Shown in pieces: positions 1-6,415 of a stretch of DNA of 7,341 nucleotides (position 1 is its first letter; every line of letters starts with the position of its first letter). The notes beneath the pieces were generated by a model. That model searched no databases and was not told where the DNA came from. It was given only the letters and a program-made list of their open reading frames with translations. Both the position numbers and the translations under genes were made by a program. The stretch is from Gemmatimonadales bacterium (GTDB taxonomy: Bacteria; Gemmatimonadota; Gemmatimonadetes; Palauibacterales; Palauibacteraceae). The stretch is from assembly GCA_030636765.1 (NCBI GenBank), contig DAOVWI010000107.1, positions 1 through 7,341 on the forward strand, written 5' to 3'.

Positions 1-767
1 GCCTGCTTGCTGGCCATGTAGATCCGCTCGTTGTCCTTGTGGAAACGGAACGGCCGCACCGTCTCATCGACCGGGTAGCTGGCCACCATCCGCCACTCTC
101 CCTCGTCGGAATCGCGCGTATGGATGTCGGTGCCGCCCTGGGCGTTCTGCGCGATAGCCACGCGCACCCTCTGGTCGTGGTCGATGAGGTATCCGCCGAA
201 GTTGCCTGGATTCTCGGCGACCAGCCGCGTCTCGCCCGTGTCCACGTCGAGCCAGTAGGCGTCGAACAGGCTCGGGTCCCGCTTGTTCAGCCCGATGAGG
301 ATCTCACCGGGCCTCTCGACCGGCACGTCGAAGATCAAAGCTCGGACGCCCTCGTACGGGGTGAGGTTCCGAGCCTCCGGAGTGCCGCTCCCCTCGATTG
401 GCACCGAATGCACGTGGTAGTTCTCGTTGCCGCCCTTGTCCTGGACGTAGAGCAGCATGCTTCCGTCGGCGGACCAAAAGTAGCCGCGAACCGGCCGGAT
501 CGTGTCCGTCGTCATCCGCCGCTCCTCCGACGAGCCTATCTCCCGCACGTAGACGTTCAGCTTATCCTTGTACGGCTTCAGGAAGGAGACGAACTGCCCG
601 TTCGGGGAGATCTGTGCCCCCGCGATCTCTGGATTGTCGAAGAAATGCTGGATCGGGATGATCGGGGGTAGCTCGTCGCCTTCCTGCGCCCGCACCGAGA
701 CCGGCACGGCGAGCAGCAGCAGCAGGGCCAGGGAAAGGTGACGTGCCGTAGGTAGTAGGTCGTCCAT
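1..767 (-). CDS. S9-family (prolyl oligopeptidase-like) secreted peptidase, N-terminal part, cut by window edge
   Basis: Only the first ~255 residues are present; the frame stays open to the left edge, so the catalytic alpha/beta-hydrolase domain with its Ser-Asp-His triad lies outside the window. The start is the ATG at 765-767, preceded by AGAGGAG with 7 nt spacing. Residues 1-27 form a signal peptide: a short N-region with Arg9, a Leu-rich core around 11-20, and a VRA-Q cleavage site, so export is expected. The mature part opens with IPIQHFFDNPEIAGAQISPNG, the usual entry of S9 peptidases of this type. It continues as beta-propeller-like repeats containing SPNGQFVSFLK and SADGSMLLYVQDKGGNENYH. 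In the family the propeller gates access of short peptides to the active site. The membrane-protein gene lies 90 bp upstream on the same strand, so cotranscription is possible. The family call rests on N-terminal motifs only; DPP IV-like and acylaminoacyl-peptidase-like members cannot be separated here. Confidence 0.86.
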   Translation of the reverse strand, partial: MDDLLPTARHLSLALLLLLAVPVSVRAQEGDELPPIIPIQHFFDNPEIAGAQISPNGQFVSFLKPYKDKLNVYVREIGSSEERRMTTDTIRPVRGYFWSADGSMLLYVQDKGGNENYHVHSVPIEGSGTPEARNLTPYEGVRALIFDVPVERPGEILIGLNKRDPSLFDAYWLDVDTGETRLVAENPGNFGGYLIDHDQRVRVAIAQNAQGGTDIHTRDSDEGEWRMVASYPVDETVRPFRFHKDNERIYMASKQ

Positions 768-781
768 CTCCTCACTCCTCT
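768..781 (-). promoter_or_regulatory. Shine-Dalgarno region of the S9 peptidase gene
   Basis: Read on the minus strand, AGAGGAG (775-781) is followed by TGAGGAG (768-774) and then the ATG. The outer copy has the normal 7-nt spacing and fixes this ATG as the start. The inner GGAG abuts the ATG and is too close to act. Confidence 0.6.
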
Positions 782-806
782 GTCGTTACGGGGTACCTCA
801 CAGCGC

Positions 807-868
807 GGCTTCGCTACGGGACGCACGCGACTCCTCAGGGCTGGACCGTGGGCTTCGCTACGGGACGC
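807..868. repeat. Two exact 18-bp direct repeats between the peptidase and membrane-protein genes
   Basis: The 18-mer ggcttcgctacgggacgc occurs at 807-824 and again at 851-868, 44 bp apart start to start. The right copy contains the last codons and the TAG stop (858-860) of the membrane-protein gene. The left copy lies in the 90-bp intergenic gap, in the leader of the peptidase gene. The flanking bases differ, so only the 18 bp are duplicated. Its role is unknown; it could be a local duplication or a processing or binding element. Confidence 0.75.
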
Positions 869-1337
869 GGAAGGCTCCCAGGCCGATCAGCACGATGAGA
901 ATGAAACCGATGAGCGAGCTGGCCAGCGCGCTACGCTTGCGGAACTTGCGGAAGGTCTCGGGCTGTTCGCCCGCCCGCGCCCACGCTTCGGCGGCCCGTG
1001 CGAGCCGCTCGGCGTTGGGAATCTGATAGAACAAGGCGACGGCGGCCGCGGCAAACCCCAGCAGCTGCATCTGGAACAGCCAGTGGTCGGGGAAAGGGCG
1101 GAAGAAGCCGAAACCGGTCACGAGGATGAGGCCCACGCCTCCGCCGAGGGTGAGCACGATCCCGGCGACCCCCAGCGTCTTCATCAGCCGGAAAGCCGTG
1201 CGGTACGCGAAGGCGGCCACCGACGGATCCGGGTCTTTGGCCGCCCTTCCCGTCACGAACGAGAGCGTGAACGAGACGCCGAGCCAGAGGACCACGCCGA
1301 TCAGGTGAACAAACAGAAAGAGGCTTCGCGAGTCCAT
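858..1337 (-). CDS. DUF2269/CopD-like four-helix integral membrane protein
   Basis: From the ATG at 1335-1337 this encodes 159 residues. Four hydrophobic segments are seen, at about 6-29, 53-77, 84-104 and 136-156. Helix 1 carries the FVHLIGVVLWLG motif, with a His typical of DUF2269 and CopD-like proteins. A basic, amphipathic stretch with NAERLARAAEAWARAGEQPETFRKF-type spacing (about 108-132) precedes helix 4 and also fits DUF2269, whose function is not established. Some relatives are suspected to bind haem or metal, which is inference here. The start is uncertain. The frame extends upstream to an ATG at 1358 and a GTG at 1418, adding 7 or 27 residues, but none of the three has a good Shine-Dalgarno. 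I chose 1337 because helix 1 begins right after it and the length fits the family. It is divergent from the aldolase-fusion gene and lies upstream of the S9 peptidase gene. Confidence 0.78.
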   Translation of the reverse strand: MDSRSLFLFVHLIGVVLWLGVSFTLSFVTGRAAKDPDPSVAAFAYRTAFRLMKTLGVAGIVLTLGGGVGLILVTGFGFFRPFPDHWLFQMQLLGFAAAAVALFYQIPNAERLARAAEAWARAGEQPETFRKFRKRSALASSLIGFILIVLIGLGAFRVP

Positions 1338-1469
1338 GGCCCGGAAGCTGGAGGACATGCCGCGCGGCGGCAAGAGAAAGCCTCGACGGGCGTCGGTGGC
1401 GAGCGCCCGGCCGGCCACCTATGTTTCTAAGCAACGGCCGCCGTAGGTGTCTGTAAGACCGGACGATCG
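1338..1469. promoter_or_regulatory. Divergent intergenic region, probable promoters for both flanking genes
   Basis: This stretch separates the minus-strand membrane gene from the plus-strand aldolase fusion, so both promoters should lie here or within the uncertain 5' end of the membrane gene. I see no convincing -35/-10 pair on either strand. It contains a short inverted repeat, CACCTA at 1416-1421 and TAGGTG at 1444-1449, and an 11-bp near-perfect palindrome ACGGCCGCCGT at 1434-1444. Either could be an operator, but repeats this short are expected by chance in GC-rich DNA. The plus-strand start at 1470 has only a weak GGA about 6 nt upstream. Confidence 0.3.
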
Positions 1470-2558
1470 ATGAGATACTCCTTCCACGGGCTGGCGGACC
1501 ATCCGGCGTTCGAGTCGTTTGCGGACGGCCTCCGACGCACGCTCGAAGAGCACGGCCACTCCTTCACGGAGAACACCGAGACGGCGGCGCTGGTAGTCAA
1601 CTTCTTCCCGGAACGCGCGCCGCGGTGGTTTCGCCGAAACGGGCAAGCCGTCTTCGTCACCGGGGTAACTCGGATCGAGGGTGCCTTCGATTCACCGCTG
1701 GAGTGCGGCTACCCGCTTCTCGTAAGATCTCTCTCCAACCTGCTCGTCGCGCTGGTCGGCGATGGGCTCGACGGGGAAACCCACTTCCTTACGCCCGAGC
1801 AGGGGCACTACGTGATCCGGCCTCAGGGCCGCGACGGCAACGGGAGCGCGTTCTTCGACCGGGTCTACGAGCGGCTCTCGCCGCTCGCCTCCTCCACCCT
1901 CGTCGTCGACAACGTCTTCACTCCGAACCTGCCCCGGGAGCTTTGGGAGGGAGATGGGGAGACGGCGTCGATCCGCCGGGCCGGGGAGCGGTTGCAGGCG
2001 CTCGACCTTCTGCCGGTTCCCTTCCCACTGGCCCAGGTTCTCCCGCCGGACGTCCTCAGACACCTGAGACACCTGTTCGGGATCGGGGGACTGAGCTACG
2101 GAAACCTGAGTGCCCGGCGCGACGCCGGGAGCTTCTGGATGAGCGCCAGCGGCGTCGACAAGTCCCATCTGTGGGAGGTTGGCCGGGACATGCTGCTCGT
2201 CACCGGCTACGACGCTGCCCGCGGGGCCATGCTCCTGAGCGTGCCGCCGGAGATCGAGCCACGCCGGGTTTCCGTCGACGCGATCGAGCACTGGATGATC
2301 TACCGGGAGCATCCGAGCGTCGGAGCCATCCTGCACGTGCACGGGTGGATGGAGGGCGTCCCGTGCACCGCCTTCAACTACCCATGCGGCACCTACGAAC
2401 TGGCGCGGGCGGTGGCCGAGGTGGTTCACCGGGCCGAGGACCCTTCGCGGACCGTGGTGGGGCTGAAGAACCATGGCCTCACCATCACCGGCCGCTCACT
2501 GGACGAGATCTTCGAGCGCACCGATGGGAGGATCCTGCCGCACGTCCCCATGGCGTAG
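1470..2558 (+). CDS. Class II aldolase/adducin-domain protein with a long uncharacterised N-terminal region
   Basis: The protein has 362 residues in two parts. Residues ~190-347 are a class II aldolase/adducin domain: GLSYGNLSAR (207-216), the SASG phosphate-loop-like motif (225-228), and LHVHGW with His289 and His291. LKNHGLTITG follows with His335, then the GRSLDEIFER helix. In L-fuculose-1-phosphate aldolase and AraD the equivalent three histidines bind the catalytic Zn2+. Glu273 (AIEHWMIYR) sits where the family's catalytic Glu is expected. A metal-dependent aldolase, epimerase or dehydratase-like activity is therefore plausible, but the substrate is unknown. Residues 1 to about 175 match no family I can name; the region includes VVNFFPERAPRWFRR, a strand-like QAVFVTGV, and TLVVDNVFTPNLP. 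The protein ends soon after the domain with ILPHVPMA, so it lacks the extra C-terminal helices of some relatives. There is no signal peptide, so it should be cytoplasmic. It is transcribed alone, divergent from the membrane gene and convergent with the carB side. Confidence 0.85.
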   Translation: MRYSFHGLADHPAFESFADGLRRTLEEHGHSFTENTETAALVVNFFPERAPRWFRRNGQAVFVTGVTRIEGAFDSPLECGYPLLVRSLSNLLVALVGDGLDGETHFLTPEQGHYVIRPQGRDGNGSAFFDRVYERLSPLASSTLVVDNVFTPNLPRELWEGDGETASIRRAGERLQALDLLPVPFPLAQVLPPDVLRHLRHLFGIGGLSYGNLSARRDAGSFWMSASGVDKSHLWEVGRDMLLVTGYDAARGAMLLSVPPEIEPRRVSVDAIEHWMIYREHPSVGAILHVHGWMEGVPCTAFNYPCGTYELARAVAEVVHRAEDPSRTVVGLKNHGLTITGRSLDEIFERTDGRILPHVPMA

Positions 2559-2585
2559 GTCGGCTTGCGAGACGTGAGCGGACGG

Positions 2586-2606
2586 CCTGAGGGGACTCTC
2601 CTCAGG
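2586..2606. terminator. Hairpin in the convergent junction, possible bidirectional terminator
   Basis: CCTGAGG (2586-2592) pairs with CCTCAGG (2600-2606); a G-T and a G-C pair could extend the stem to 9 bp with a 3-nt loop. It lies 27 bp after the aldolase-fusion stop, where genes converge, and its right arm contains the stop codon (2602-2604) of the DUF6494-like gene. Neither side is followed by a U-run, so if it terminates transcription it is not a canonical intrinsic terminator. Confidence 0.4.
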
Positions 2607-2811
2607 AAAGCGCGATGGTCCCCTTCTGCTCGTAGGAGAGGTCTGCGCCCTCCAGTTCGAGGACGACCCTCGCTACCAGAGACTCCTCGCCGGTCAGGCC
2701 GCCCGCGCGAATCTTCGACCGGACGGCCTGCTCGATCTCGCGCTGCGCGTTCACGCCGAACGTCTTGAGGAACTTCCGGATCTCGAGGTTGAAGGTGGTT
2801 TCGTCAAGCAT
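2602..2811 (-). CDS. Small DUF6494-like protein downstream of carB
   Basis: This 69-residue protein has no signal peptide or membrane segment. Residues 1-33 look helical and are charged, with FNLEIRKFLKTFGVNAQREIEQAVR. This is followed by a GGLTGEESL turn and a C-terminal strand pair, VARVVLELEGADLSYEQKGTIAL. The pattern of an N-terminal FN..IRKFLK..GV..QREIE.AVR helix followed by a short beta segment matches the small DUF6494 family as I remember it; the function is unknown. The start is the ATG at 2809-2811, supported by AGGAGGAG seven nucleotides upstream. The carB stop is only 16 bp upstream on the same strand, so the gene is very likely cotranscribed with carB and perhaps translationally linked to it. 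That suggests shared expression but does not prove a role in pyrimidine or arginine synthesis. I am confident the gene is real; the family name is less certain. Confidence 0.8.
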   Translation of the reverse strand: MLDETTFNLEIRKFLKTFGVNAQREIEQAVRSKIRAGGLTGEESLVARVVLELEGADLSYEQKGTIALS

Positions 2812-2818
2812 CTGGTTT

Positions 2819-2826
2819 CTCCTCCT
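2819..2826 (-). promoter_or_regulatory. Strong Shine-Dalgarno of the DUF6494-like gene, beside the carB stop
   Basis: On the minus strand AGGAGGAG lies 7 nt before the ATG at 2811 and only 1 nt after the carB TGA (2828-2830). Ribosomes finishing carB would cover this site, so coupled or reinitiated translation is plausible. Confidence 0.75.
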
Positions 2827-2827
2827 C

Positions 2828-5800
2828 TCAGGCCCGTGACTCGGCGCGCACCGGCATCCCGGGTCCGGCTTCGATGGCGGCCAGCCGCACTCGCTCGCGC
2901 TCCTGCAGGCTGCACACGGTCAGCTTGCGGCTCCTCAGGGCGATGATGGCGTCTGCGGCCGCCGACGCGGCCGACAGGGTCGTGGTGTACGGAATCCCGC
3001 GGGCCACTGCCGCGCGACGGATCTCGTAGTCGTCGTACTGCGCGTGCTTTCCGAGCGGCGTGTTGATGAGGAGCTGCAGCTCGCCGGAGAGCAGGAGATC
3101 GAGCAGGTTCGGCCGTCCCTCGTGGATCTTGAGCGCCGTCTCGCAAGGGACCCCTCGTGCGCGAAGGTGTCTTGCCGTGCCCTCCGTCGCCCGGATCTCG
3201 AAGCCCAGCTCGTGGAAGCGCCGGGCGATCGGAGTGACGCTCGGTTTGTCGCGGTCGTGCACGGTGATTCCTACGGTTCCCTCCAGCGGCAGCGAGGAGC
3301 CAGCGGAGCGTTGTGCCTTGGCGAACGCGAGCCCGAGGCTGTCGGCCAGCCCCATGACCTCGCCGGTCGAGCGCATCTCGGGTCCCAGCTGTGGATCCGC
3401 CTCGGGGAACTTGTCGAACGGTAGGACGGCCTCCTTTACTGCCACGTCCAGGAGAAGCGGTTGCTCCGGGATGTCCAGAGCGTCCAGGCTGCGGCCGGCC
3501 AGCACCCGCGCTGCCACCCGGGCGAGCGGGATGCCGATCGCCTTGCTGATGAACGGCACCGTGCGGCTCGCACGCGGGTTTACCTCAAGCACGTACACAT
3601 CGCCCTCGTGAACGGCGAACTGGACGTTGATCAGGCCTCGCACGCCGATAGCTTCGGCCAGCTTCCGGGTCTGGCTTCGCATCTCCTCGATGTCCTCATC
3701 GCGCAGCAGGTAGGGCGGGACCACGCACGCCGAGTCGCCCGAGTGGATGCCGGCGTCCTCGATGTGTTGCATGACTCCGCCGATCAGCACCCTCTCCCCG
3801 TCCGACACGGCGTCCACGTCGGCCTCGAACGCGTCCTCCAGGAAGCGGTCCAGCAGAACCGGGTGCCCCGGCGAGGCGAGAATGGCCCGGCCGAAATACT
3901 CACACAGCATCGCCTCGTCGTACACGATCTCCATGGCCCGCCCTCCGAGCACGTAGCTCGGCCGGACGAGCACGGGGTAGCCGATCCGACCCGCCACACC
4001 GAGCGCCTCGTCCACGCTCGTCGCCGTGCCCGCTTCGGGTGTCCGAATCTCGAGCCTTCGGCAGAGCGCCTCGAAGCGGCGCCGGTCCTCGGCCTCATCG
4101 ATCGCGTCCACGCTCGTCCCCATGATCGGGACTCCGAGATCCGCGAGCGAGCGCGCCAGCCCGAGCGGCGTCTGACCGCCGAGCTGGACGACGACGCCCT
4201 CGGGCCTCTCGTGCTCCACGATCTCCAGGACGTCCTCGAGGGTGAGCGGCTCGAAATAGAGCTTGTCGGAGATGTCGAAGTCCGTCGAGACCGTCTCCGG
4301 GTTGGAGTTCACCATGATCGTCTCGTAGCCCTCCTCCCTGAGGGCTAGCGCGGCCGATACGCAGCAGTAGTCGAACTCGATGCCCTGTCCGATCCGATTC
4401 GGCCCACTGCCCAGGATCACGGCCTTGGGACGGTCCGACGGGACCGACTCGTTCTCGGTCTCGTAGGTCGAGTAGAGGTAGGGTGTGGCCGCCGGGAACT
4501 CGCCCGCGCAGGTGTCGACCATCTTGTAGACCGGCCGAATGCCGAAGCGGTGCCTGAGCCCTCGAATCTCGGCCTCGGGAAGGCCGCGCAGCGAGGCGAG
4601 CTCGAGGTCGCCGAAGCCGAGGCGCTTCATGGCGAGCAGCTCGGAGCGTCCCGGCTCGGAGCCGGTCTCGCTGTCCGGTTCGGGACCGCTCTCGCTGTCC
4701 GGCTCGCGGCTGGCTCGGCCCGGTTCGAAGCGACGGGCCGCCGCGACCAGTTCAGCCAGCTCATCCAGGAACCATGGGTCGATCCGGGTCAGCGAGGCGA
4801 TCTTCCCCACCGGCATGCCGGTCCGAAGGGCCCGGTAGATCTGGAAGGGACGCTCCGGTGTTGGCGTGCGCAGCGCGCTGCGCAGGGAGCCAAGGCTCTC
4901 GTCCGGCAGCCCGTCGTCGTGCGGCGAGTCGGCCGGGCACCAGCCGGGGCGATCGTTTTCGAGTGACCGAAACCCCTTGAGCCAGGCCTGCTGGAAGGTT
5001 CGGCCGATCGCCATGACCTCGCCCACCGCCTTCATCTGTACGCCGAGCGTGGGGTCTGCCATCGGGAACTTCTCGAACGCGAAGCGCGGGATCTTGACCA
5101 CCACGTAGTCGAGTTCCGGCTCGAAGCAAGACATGGTCCTTCGCGTGTTCGCGTTCTCGATCTCGTCGAGGCGGTATCCTACAGCCAGCTTGGCTCCGAT
5201 GCGGGCGATCGGGAATCCGGTGGCCTTGGAGGCCAGCGCCGAGCTGCGCGAGACCCGAGGGTTCATCTCGATCACCAGCATGTCGCTGCCGGCCGGGTCG
5301 ATCGCGAACTGGATGTTGCATCCGCCGGCCTCGACGCCAATCTCGCGGATCACGGCGATCGCCGCGTCCCGCATCCGCTGGTACTCCGTGTCGGAGAGCG
5401 TCATGGCCGGAGCCACGGTGATCGAGTCACCCGTGTGCACCCCCATGGGATCGATGTTCTCGATCGAGCAGACCACGACCACGTTGTCCGCTCCGTCCCT
5501 CATCACCTCGAGCTCGAACTCCTTCCACCCGATGACGCTCCGGTCGATGAGCACCTCACCGATCGGGGAGGCCTCCAGGCCACGGCGCGCGGCCACCCTG
5601 AACTCCTCGTGGTGGTAGGCGATTCCGCCGCCACCGCCACCCAGCGTGAACGACGGCCGGATGATCGCCGGGTAGCCGACCTCCTCCGAGATCTCGAGCG
5701 CCTCCTCCAGCGAGCGAGCGAACCCGCCGTGCGGGACGGGGAGGCCGATTCGGCCCATCGCCGCCGCGAACTCCTCACGGTCCTCCGCCCTTCGGATCGC

Positions 5801-6163
5801 CTCGTGGTCCGCGCCGATCAGCTCCACGCCGTATCGGTCCAGGACGCCGCTGTCGTGGAGCTCGAGGGAGACGTTCAGGCCGGTCTGCCCGCCTATCGTG
5901 GGAAGGAGCGCGTCGGGACGCTCGCGTTCGATCACCCGCTCCACCCAGTCGGCCGTGAGCGGCTCGATGTAGGTGGCGTCCGCCATGTCCGGGTCGGTCA
6001 TGATGGTGGCGGGGTTCGAGTTGACGAGGATGACCCGGTACCCTTCCTCGCGGAGAGCGCGGCACGCCTGGGTACCGGAATAGTCGAACTCGCAGGCCTG
6101 ACCGATCACGATCGGGCCCGAACCGATGAGCAGGATGGAGCTCAGATCGTCGCGGCGGGGCAT
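2828..6163 (-). CDS. carB: Carbamoyl-phosphate synthase large subunit CarB
   Basis: CarB makes carbamoyl phosphate from bicarbonate, ammonia (channelled from the glutaminase CarA) and two ATP, feeding pyrimidine and arginine synthesis in the cytoplasm. The protein has 1111 residues against 1073 in E. coli. Residues 1 to about 405 form the carboxyphosphate half: IGSGPIVIGQACEFDYSGTQ (13-32), GGQTGLNVSLEL (91-102), a Gly-rich ATP loop (174-180) and EMNPRVSRSSALASK (299-313). Residues ~406-575 are the oligomerisation domain. Residues ~576-955 are the carbamoyl-phosphate half: LGSGPNRIGQGIEFDYC (584-600), LGGQTPLGLA (661-670) and EVNPRASRTVPFISK (860-874). Residues ~956-1111 form the MGS-like allosteric domain with TEGTA, KIHEGRP (Lys1012) and LINTPLGK, which keep the positions used for UMP/IMP sensing in E. 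coli. The start fits the family N-terminus, although there is no clear Shine-Dalgarno. An acidic insertion lies at residues 481-508. carA is not adjacent on either side. Confidence 0.98.
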   Translation of the reverse strand: MPRRDDLSSILLIGSGPIVIGQACEFDYSGTQACRALREEGYRVILVNSNPATIMTDPDMADATYIEPLTADWVERVIERERPDALLPTIGGQTGLNVSLELHDSGVLDRYGVELIGADHEAIRRAEDREEFAAAMGRIGLPVPHGGFARSLEEALEISEEVGYPAIIRPSFTLGGGGGGIAYHHEEFRVAARRGLEASPIGEVLIDRSVIGWKEFELEVMRDGADNVVVVCSIENIDPMGVHTGDSITVAPAMTLSDTEYQRMRDAAIAVIREIGVEAGGCNIQFAIDPAGSDMLVIEMNPRVSRSSALASKATGFPIARIGAKLAVGYRLDEIENANTRRTMSCFEPELDYVVVKIPRFAFEKFPMADPTLGVQMKAVGEVMAIGRTFQQAWLKGFRSLENDRPGWCPADSPHDDGLPDESLGSLRSALRTPTPERPFQIYRALRTGMPVGKIASLTRIDPWFLDELAELVAAARRFEPGRASREPDSESGPEPDSETGSEPGRSELLAMKRLGFGDLELASLRGLPEAEIRGLRHRFGIRPVYKMVDTCAGEFPAATPYLYSTYETENESVPSDRPKAVILGSGPNRIGQGIEFDYCCVSAALALREEGYETIMVNSNPETVSTDFDISDKLYFEPLTLEDVLEIVEHERPEGVVVQLGGQTPLGLARSLADLGVPIMGTSVDAIDEAEDRRRFEALCRRLEIRTPEAGTATSVDEALGVAGRIGYPVLVRPSYVLGGRAMEIVYDEAMLCEYFGRAILASPGHPVLLDRFLEDAFEADVDAVSDGERVLIGGVMQHIEDAGIHSGDSACVVPPYLLRDEDIEEMRSQTRKLAEAIGVRGLINVQFAVHEGDVYVLEVNPRASRTVPFISKAIGIPLARVAARVLAGRSLDALDIPEQPLLLDVAVKEAVLPFDKFPEADPQLGPEMRSTGEVMGLADSLGLAFAKAQRSAGSSLPLEGTVGITVHDRDKPSVTPIARRFHELGFEIRATEGTARHLRARGVPCETALKIHEGRPNLLDLLLSGELQLLINTPLGKHAQYDDYEIRRAAVARGIPYTTTLSAASAAADAIIALRSRKLTVCSLQERERVRLAAIEAGPGMPVRAESRA
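4640..4723 (-). repeat. Acidic low-complexity insertion in CarB with a 24-bp imperfect tandem repeat
   Basis: CarB residues 481-508 are rich in Glu, Asp, Ser, Pro and Gly. They include EPDSESGP followed by EPDSETGS, an 8-residue unit repeated twice. In DNA the two 24-bp units occupy 4662-4685 and 4686-4709 and share ctcgctgtccgg. The insertion sits in the oligomerisation domain between ELVAAARRFE and LLAMKRLGFG, where E. coli CarB has a shorter segment. It is probably a surface loop grown by slippage. Confidence 0.75.
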
Positions 6164-6415
6164 CGCCGGGAAGCTACGCGCCCGGTTTGCCGTGCGCAGC
6201 CCCGCGGATCATGTTTTCCGGCGAGCCAGCTAGAGTTCGTGAAGGGCAACATGCAGATCGTGGAATGGGAGGCCTCCTCGACCGCTGCCCGGGGATGTAC
6301 TTCAAAGGCCAGAAGGGTCCAGCGCGCTGCTGCAACGCGGCCTGGCCGACGAGTGGCACGTCGTGAAGCTCCAGCGGGACGGGACCCGTTCCGGGAAGCT
6401 CCGTCCACACCTCAC
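6164..6415. other. 252-bp gap upstream of carB; presumed leader and promoter region
   Basis: No reading frame here is convincing on either strand, and the plus-strand frames that cross it are continuations of carB or lolA-like antisense. It should hold the carB promoter, but no good -35/-10 pair is visible. It contains an 8-bp direct repeat GAAGCTCC (6365-6372 and 6395-6402). Between the copies are two overlapping inverted repeats, ACGGGACCCGT (6379-6389) and CCCGTTCCGGG (6385-6395), which could form mutually exclusive small hairpins or a weak terminator after the upstream gene. No U-run follows. Confidence 0.35.
6166..6185 (-). promoter_or_regulatory. Potential hairpin directly before the carB start codon
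   Basis: On the minus strand CCGGG (6181-6185) can pair with CCCGG (6166-6170) around a 10-nt loop, ending 2 nt before the ATG. This region should bind the ribosome, and it contains no Shine-Dalgarno. The stem is short, so this is only a candidate translational control element. Confidence 0.25.

Noticed and set aside
39..671. Plus-strand frame of 210 codons opposite the S9 peptidase
   Set aside because: The minus strand in this region has a signal peptide, a Shine-Dalgarno and S9 propeller motifs. The plus frame is its mirror shadow.
1338..1418. Longer version of the membrane protein starting at GTG 1418 or ATG 1358
   Set aside because: Neither start has a convincing Shine-Dalgarno, and the extra residues are Arg-rich and unlike the family N-terminus. 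This remains a possible alternative, not excluded.
1692..2474. Minus-strand frame of 260 codons opposite the aldolase fusion
   Set aside because: It is antisense to a well-supported gene, with no recognisable domain and no ribosome-binding site noted.
1625..2590. Second plus-strand frame of 321 codons over the aldolase-fusion gene
   Set aside because: It overlaps a gene with clear class II aldolase motifs. This frame is Arg/Ala/Gly-rich without recognisable motifs.
3461..4348. Plus-strand open frame of 295 codons inside carB
   Set aside because: It is fully antisense to the carbamoyl-phosphate half of carB. Its Arg/His/Asp-rich composition is typical of a GC-rich shadow frame.
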